Below are positions 61,216 through 64,000 of a stretch of 64,000 bases of DNA, piece by piece (within the stretch, counting starts at the first letter, position 1; every line of letters starts with the position of its first letter). The stretch is from an uncultured Chloroflexota bacterium (GTDB lineage: Bacteria; Chloroflexota; Anaerolineae; UBA4142; SHND01), in NCBI GenBank assembly GCA_937870825.1, contig CALMZO010000151.1:62001-126000 (forward strand), written 5' to 3'. The notes under the pieces were generated by a model that was not told the origin of the DNA, did not search any database, and was given only the letters and a program-made list of their open reading frames with translations. Position numbers and translations under genes: made by a program.

Positions 61216-62146
61216 TTTTCACCGTCGGGGCAATCCCTTGTGGTTGCCCTTTGGTCCCGCCCAATTGCAAATTCGTCACGAGACCCACACCCGCCACAAT
61301 CAATACGAGTCCGACCACCATTGTCCATTGCAAAGATTCGTTCAAGACGACCGCCCCCAGGATAACCGCAATCACCGGACTAATGTACGTAACCAGCGAT
61401 GTGCGCGTCGCGCCGACGCGCGCGATGAGCCAAAAATACAAAAGATACGCAAACGCAGTCCCCAATGTCGCGAGAATGAAAATGGACACAAGTGCTTGTG
61501 CAGTCGGCGAAAGCGTCCACGGCTGCTCCAGAAGCACACTTGCAGGAATCAAAGCAATGGACGCCATCAACATTTGTCCAAAGGCGATGAACGTGTGCGA
61601 ATAGCCCTTGGTATGACGCCGCGCAAAAATTGTCGCCGTCGCATAACTCACCGCCGCAATGACGACAGCAAGTCCGCCGAAAATGTTTGCGGTTGCCGCC
61701 GCATGCAGCGTCGTTAGTTGCAAAAAATCCGGTAAAAACAAAATCACCACGCCGATAAATCCCGCGACCATGCCAATGACTTTGCGCGGTGTAAATTTTT
61801 CATCGTGCGTCATGTAATGCGCGAGGATGACTGTAAAAATCGGCATCGCGCCGACGAGGATCGCGGCGAGTCCGCTCGAAATGCGCGTCTCGCCCCACGT
61901 AATCAATGTGTACGGAATGACGTTGTTTAGAAATCCCAGCAGGACGAGCCATTTCCAAATGGGCGCGCGCCGCGGTGGAAATTTTTCGCGGCGCAGCAGA
62001 ATCATACCGAACAACGTGATGCCCGCCAACGCGGTCCGCATGGCAACAAGGGTAACGGGCGAAACGCCGCCGTCGACACCCACTTTGATAAACAAATAGC
62101 TTGCGCCCCAAATCGAACCGAGCAGAATGAGTATGAAAAATGCCAT
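61208..62146 (-). CDS. EamA (DMT-superfamily) transporter
   Basis: A 312-residue membrane protein with ten hydrophobic helices arranged as two EamA repeats: 'ILLGSIWGASYLFIKVG...TLVAMRTALAGI' and 'AAVSYATATIFARRH...IALIPAS', ending 'SPVIAVILGAVVLNESLQWTMVVGLVLIVAGV'. Such proteins export amino acids, nucleosides or related metabolites, and the substrate cannot be predicted. ATG 62146 starts directly before the first helix; an upstream GTG (62203) adds 19 residues without support. It overlaps the reductase gene by eight bases. Confidence 0.88.
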   Translation of the reverse strand: MAFFILILLGSIWGASYLFIKVGVDGGVSPVTLVAMRTALAGITLFGMILLRREKFPPRRAPIWKWLVLLGFLNNVIPYTLITWGETRISSGLAAILVGAMPIFTVILAHYMTHDEKFTPRKVIGMVAGFIGVVILFLPDFLQLTTLHAAATANIFGGLAVVIAAVSYATATIFARRHTKGYSHTFIAFGQMLMASIALIPASVLLEQPWTLSPTAQALVSIFILATLGTAFAYLLYFWLIARVGATRTSLVTYISPVIAVILGAVVLNESLQWTMVVGLVLIVAGVGLVTNLQLGGTKGQPQGIAPTVKNV

Positions 62147-62290
62147 TAGAGGTTTGGCTGAATGATAGACAAAAAATAAATGCCTTTGTTGTCTATTACT
62201 CACCTATTTCGGATATTTACTGAACGATAGACATTGTATCCAAACACGGCACCGTTGTCCACCAAAAAACCGCAATGGTCCCTCTGCAAC

Positions 62291-62322
62291 AAAAAAAACA
62301 ACACGGCGGTGCCGTGCTGTTG
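62291..62322 (-). terminator. terminator after the small hypothetical gene
   Basis: Minus strand: about 10-bp stem (ACAGCACGGC with GCCGTGTTGT), loop ACC, followed by a run of eight T. Confidence 0.85.
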
Positions 62323-62330
62323 TCCGACTC

Positions 62331-62660
62331 TCAAACCCCTTCGACAATCCTCCGCACGCCCCTGATAAAATGCCTTTCCTGCGCCTCGGTCAAATTCGGC
62401 TTGACAATCTCAAATTCTTCGCCGCCATAAATTTGTAGCATCACCCACTCGCGTCCTGCCAGCTCATGCATTCCGACCATGCGCACTTGTTCCTCGTCAA
62501 TCATCAACAGCACGATCGCATACGTCCAGAGTTCAATGTACTCGTCCGAACTCACCGCATACGCATCGAGCAGCGGCACAAATTCACGCGGAATGTTGAA
62601 CTTGGTACCAGAGTTGGGCGGCGGTGTATCGTTTCCCTCAGGAGGAAAAGTTTGGCTCAT
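62331..62660 (-). CDS. small conserved-looking hypothetical protein
   Basis: A 109-residue soluble protein with a disordered Pro-rich start and a compact helical and beta region ('IPREFVPLLDAYAVSSDEYIELWTYAIVLLMIDEEQVRMVG', 'WVMLQIYGGEEFEIVKPNLTEAQERHFIRGVRRIVEGV'). Codon use matches its neighbours and a strong terminator follows, so I consider it real. No domain is recognised. Confidence 0.7.
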   Translation of the reverse strand: MSQTFPPEGNDTPPPNSGTKFNIPREFVPLLDAYAVSSDEYIELWTYAIVLLMIDEEQVRMVGMHELAGREWVMLQIYGGEEFEIVKPNLTEAQERHFIRGVRRIVEGV

Positions 62661-62753
62661 GGTGTGTATTCCTACAAGGATTTTGTGCGCGAGGAACCGT
62701 GCAGGAATTGTAGCACAATATTGGTCTGGTGCGGCACAGCATTGGGGTTGTGG

Positions 62754-63542
62754 TTAGCTGCTTGCGCTCGCGTACGAACGAATCGCAAAATTCCACAACC
62801 GATTTGTCCCGAACAAAAGGAACAGCGCGAGAAGCACGCCGTACAGCAATTCATTCGCTTCGAGCAAACCAAGCAATGCCGCCGCGGGAAACGTCGTGAT
62901 GAATGCAATCGGAATCACGAATGTCAACGCGACGCGCAGCCAGCCGCCATAGACCGAAATTGGAAACCGCGACGCTTCATAAAACGAGTAAAACAACTCC
63001 GCGAGATTGTCCACCTTGACGAACCAGAATGCCATCGTCATCATCGCCAGCCAAAAGCAATACACCATCACGAGCGCAATCAACAACAATGCAGCAAACG
63101 CGCCGAGTTGCGGCAGAGTCGGCACAATCTCCATCTGAATTAGCGCGTACACAATCACCGCGCCGCCCGCGAAAATATCCACCAACCGCCACATCGTCAG
63201 CGCGTGGAAACTGGAATAAAACTGCGAGTTGACCGGCTTGACCAAAACGAAATCGAATGTGCCGTCGCGGACTGCTTCAATCATCGAAGTAATGTTGGGG
63301 CGAAAGAACGCTTCCATAATCCCTGTAAAAATCGAATACAGTCCCAGCACAATCAACACCTGTTCGTACGACCATCCGCCAATCTCGTCGCGATGCGCGA
63401 AAAAAATCGTCGCGCCCACAATGCCCCAGACGAGCCAAAAAATACTCATGAACGCATTGGTCAAAAAATTCACGCGATACTCCATCTCTTTTTGAATCGA
63501 AAATCGCCAAAAGATGGAGAGAAGTTTGAGATGCTTGAGCAT
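62754..63542 (-). CDS. ABC-2 family permease (DUF990-like)
   Basis: A 262-residue protein with six membrane segments: 'FWRFSIQKEMEYRVNFLTNAFMSIFWLVWGIVGATIFF' at the front and 'GTFDFVLVKPVNSQFYSSFHAL' in the middle loop, the pattern of the DUF990 group of ABC-2 permeases (as in viologen or daunorubicin-like exporters). It needs an ATPase encoded outside this window. Its partner permease lies 36 bases upstream, so both form one heterodimeric exporter operon. Confidence 0.88.
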   Translation of the reverse strand: MLKHLKLLSIFWRFSIQKEMEYRVNFLTNAFMSIFWLVWGIVGATIFFAHRDEIGGWSYEQVLIVLGLYSIFTGIMEAFFRPNITSMIEAVRDGTFDFVLVKPVNSQFYSSFHALTMWRLVDIFAGGAVIVYALIQMEIVPTLPQLGAFAALLLIALVMVYCFWLAMMTMAFWFVKVDNLAELFYSFYEASRFPISVYGGWLRVALTFVIPIAFITTFPAAALLGLLEANELLYGVLLALFLLFGTNRLWNFAIRSYASASS

Positions 63543-63550
63543 TGTTACGT

Positions 63551-63581
63551 TTGTCGTCCGTCGTTCGTCATTCGTCGTTCA
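63551..63581. repeat. ATTCGTC-type repeat between the ABC permease genes
   Basis: Tandem TCGTCC/TTCGTC(A/G) units in the 36-bp gap between the two permease genes. Same family as 36114, 41571 and 44325. Confidence 0.7.
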
Positions 63582-64000
63582 CGCCCCGAATGCGCCAAAT
63601 CGGCGAATCCCACGCGCCCACATTACGCGATAGATTCCAAACAACGCCGCAATCCAAAGCGCGACGACGCCGAACCCCAACAGAATATCGTTCAACGCGA
63701 CGCGGCCCATCAAAATTTCGATTGGGAATGACATCATGAAACGAAAGGGCAAATAGTACGCCATCGTTCGCAGCGGTTCGGGCAAAAGTTCAATCGGCGC
63801 GATACCACCGCCGAACAACAGAAACAACATCCAAAACACATCGGTCAACACCAACGCTTGCGAAAACCAAAACCCCAACAACCCCAACGAAAATTGGGTC
63901 AAGTACCGCATCCCCCACGCGCCGACCAACGCGATAATGAAACACAAAACGTAAAGCGGCGTGAACACCAACGTCACACCCGGCACAACCAACGCAATGA
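63579..64000 (-). CDS. ABC-2 family permease, start outside the window
   Basis: The frame is open past the right window edge, so the N-terminus is missing (a TTG at 63992 is unlikely to be the start). The visible ~140 residues include at least four membrane segments: 'VPGVTLVFTPLYVLCFIIALVGAWGM', 'LGFWFSQALVLTDVFWMLFLLFGGGIAPIELLPEPLRTMAYYLPFRFMMSFP' and 'ILLGFGVVALWIAALFGIYRVMW'. 'FGGGIAPIELLPEPL' is typical of ABC-2 permeases. It pairs with the next permease gene. Confidence 0.85.
   Translation of the reverse strand, partial: IALVVPGVTLVFTPLYVLCFIIALVGAWGMRYLTQFSLGLLGFWFSQALVLTDVFWMLFLLFGGGIAPIELLPEPLRTMAYYLPFRFMMSFPIEILMGRVALNDILLGFGVVALWIAALFGIYRVMWARGIRRFGAFGA

Noticed and set aside
1-64000. 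tRNA, rRNA, transposase, integrase or replication origin
   Set aside because: I read the intergenic regions and found no cloverleaf, rRNA core, DDE or tyrosine-recombinase gene, or DnaA-box cluster.

Overview
The window is a gene-dense, GC-rich bacterial chromosome segment with mostly single-copy housekeeping genes. I infer a Chloroflexota (Anaerolineae-like) metagenome genome. The reasons are the gene mix and neighbourhoods (c-di-AMP cyclase with CdaR, ScpA/ScpB, a long divergent-motif IleRS, GTP-type PEPCK, a geranylgeranyl-reductase-like flavoprotein, YfhO and DUF2723 membrane proteins), no outer-membrane biogenesis genes, and many intergenic palindromic repeats. There is no rRNA or tRNA here, so the taxonomy is inference.

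Layout. 1-8.5 kb: the 3' part of a giant TPR protein (over 2,830 residues). 8.6-13 kb: a GmhB-like phosphatase, a stand-alone response regulator, an AT-rich hypothetical gene, then dksA-like, lspA and rluD on the minus strand. 13-21.6 kb: ileS, a membrane diguanylate cyclase, alaX behind an alanine-type T-box, an exported unknown protein, aat and a diaminopentanoate-dehydrogenase-like gene. 21.8-29 kb: an MBL hydrolase, a SET-domain protein convergent with a candidate 6S RNA, aspS, a site-2 protease, an ABC ATPase, scpA and a glycosyltransferase. 29-37.4 kb: 6-phosphogluconolactonase, a NACHT protein with a formylglycine-enzyme-like C-terminal domain, pckG and glmS. 37.8-49.4 kb: a long minus-strand run (TPR protein, cdaA, cdaR, yfhO-like, amaP-like, scpB, hicB, hicA, rluB, cmk, plsC). 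49.7-60 kb: plsX, fabF, a NERD-like membrane protein, an LLM oxidoreductase, a glycosidase/LysM protein, a DUF2723 protein, a membrane protein sharing a C-terminal domain with the LysM protein, and a DUF5666-like exported protein. 60-64 kb: a GGR-like reductase, an EamA transporter, a small hypothetical protein and two ABC-2 permeases, the last cut by the window end.

Working together: cdaA/cdaR/amaP/glmS point to cell-envelope and c-di-AMP homeostasis; plsX/fabF/plsC to phospholipid synthesis; scpA/scpB to chromosome condensation; ileS, aspS, alaX and its T-box, aat, rluD, rluB and dksA to translation and stress control. Several genes (scpA, plsX, the glycosyltransferase, possibly the diguanylate cyclase) have a -10 box only 7-11 nt before the start codon, which predicts leaderless mRNAs.

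The most unusual items are the NACHT/FGE-like protein, the alanine T-box on a free-standing tRNA-editing gene, a candidate 6S RNA sharing a terminator with a SET gene, small repeats inserted in frame inside glmS, the YfhO-like gene and the giant TPR gene, and a hicBA module with a broken TMEM175-like fragment inside the scpB-rluB operon.
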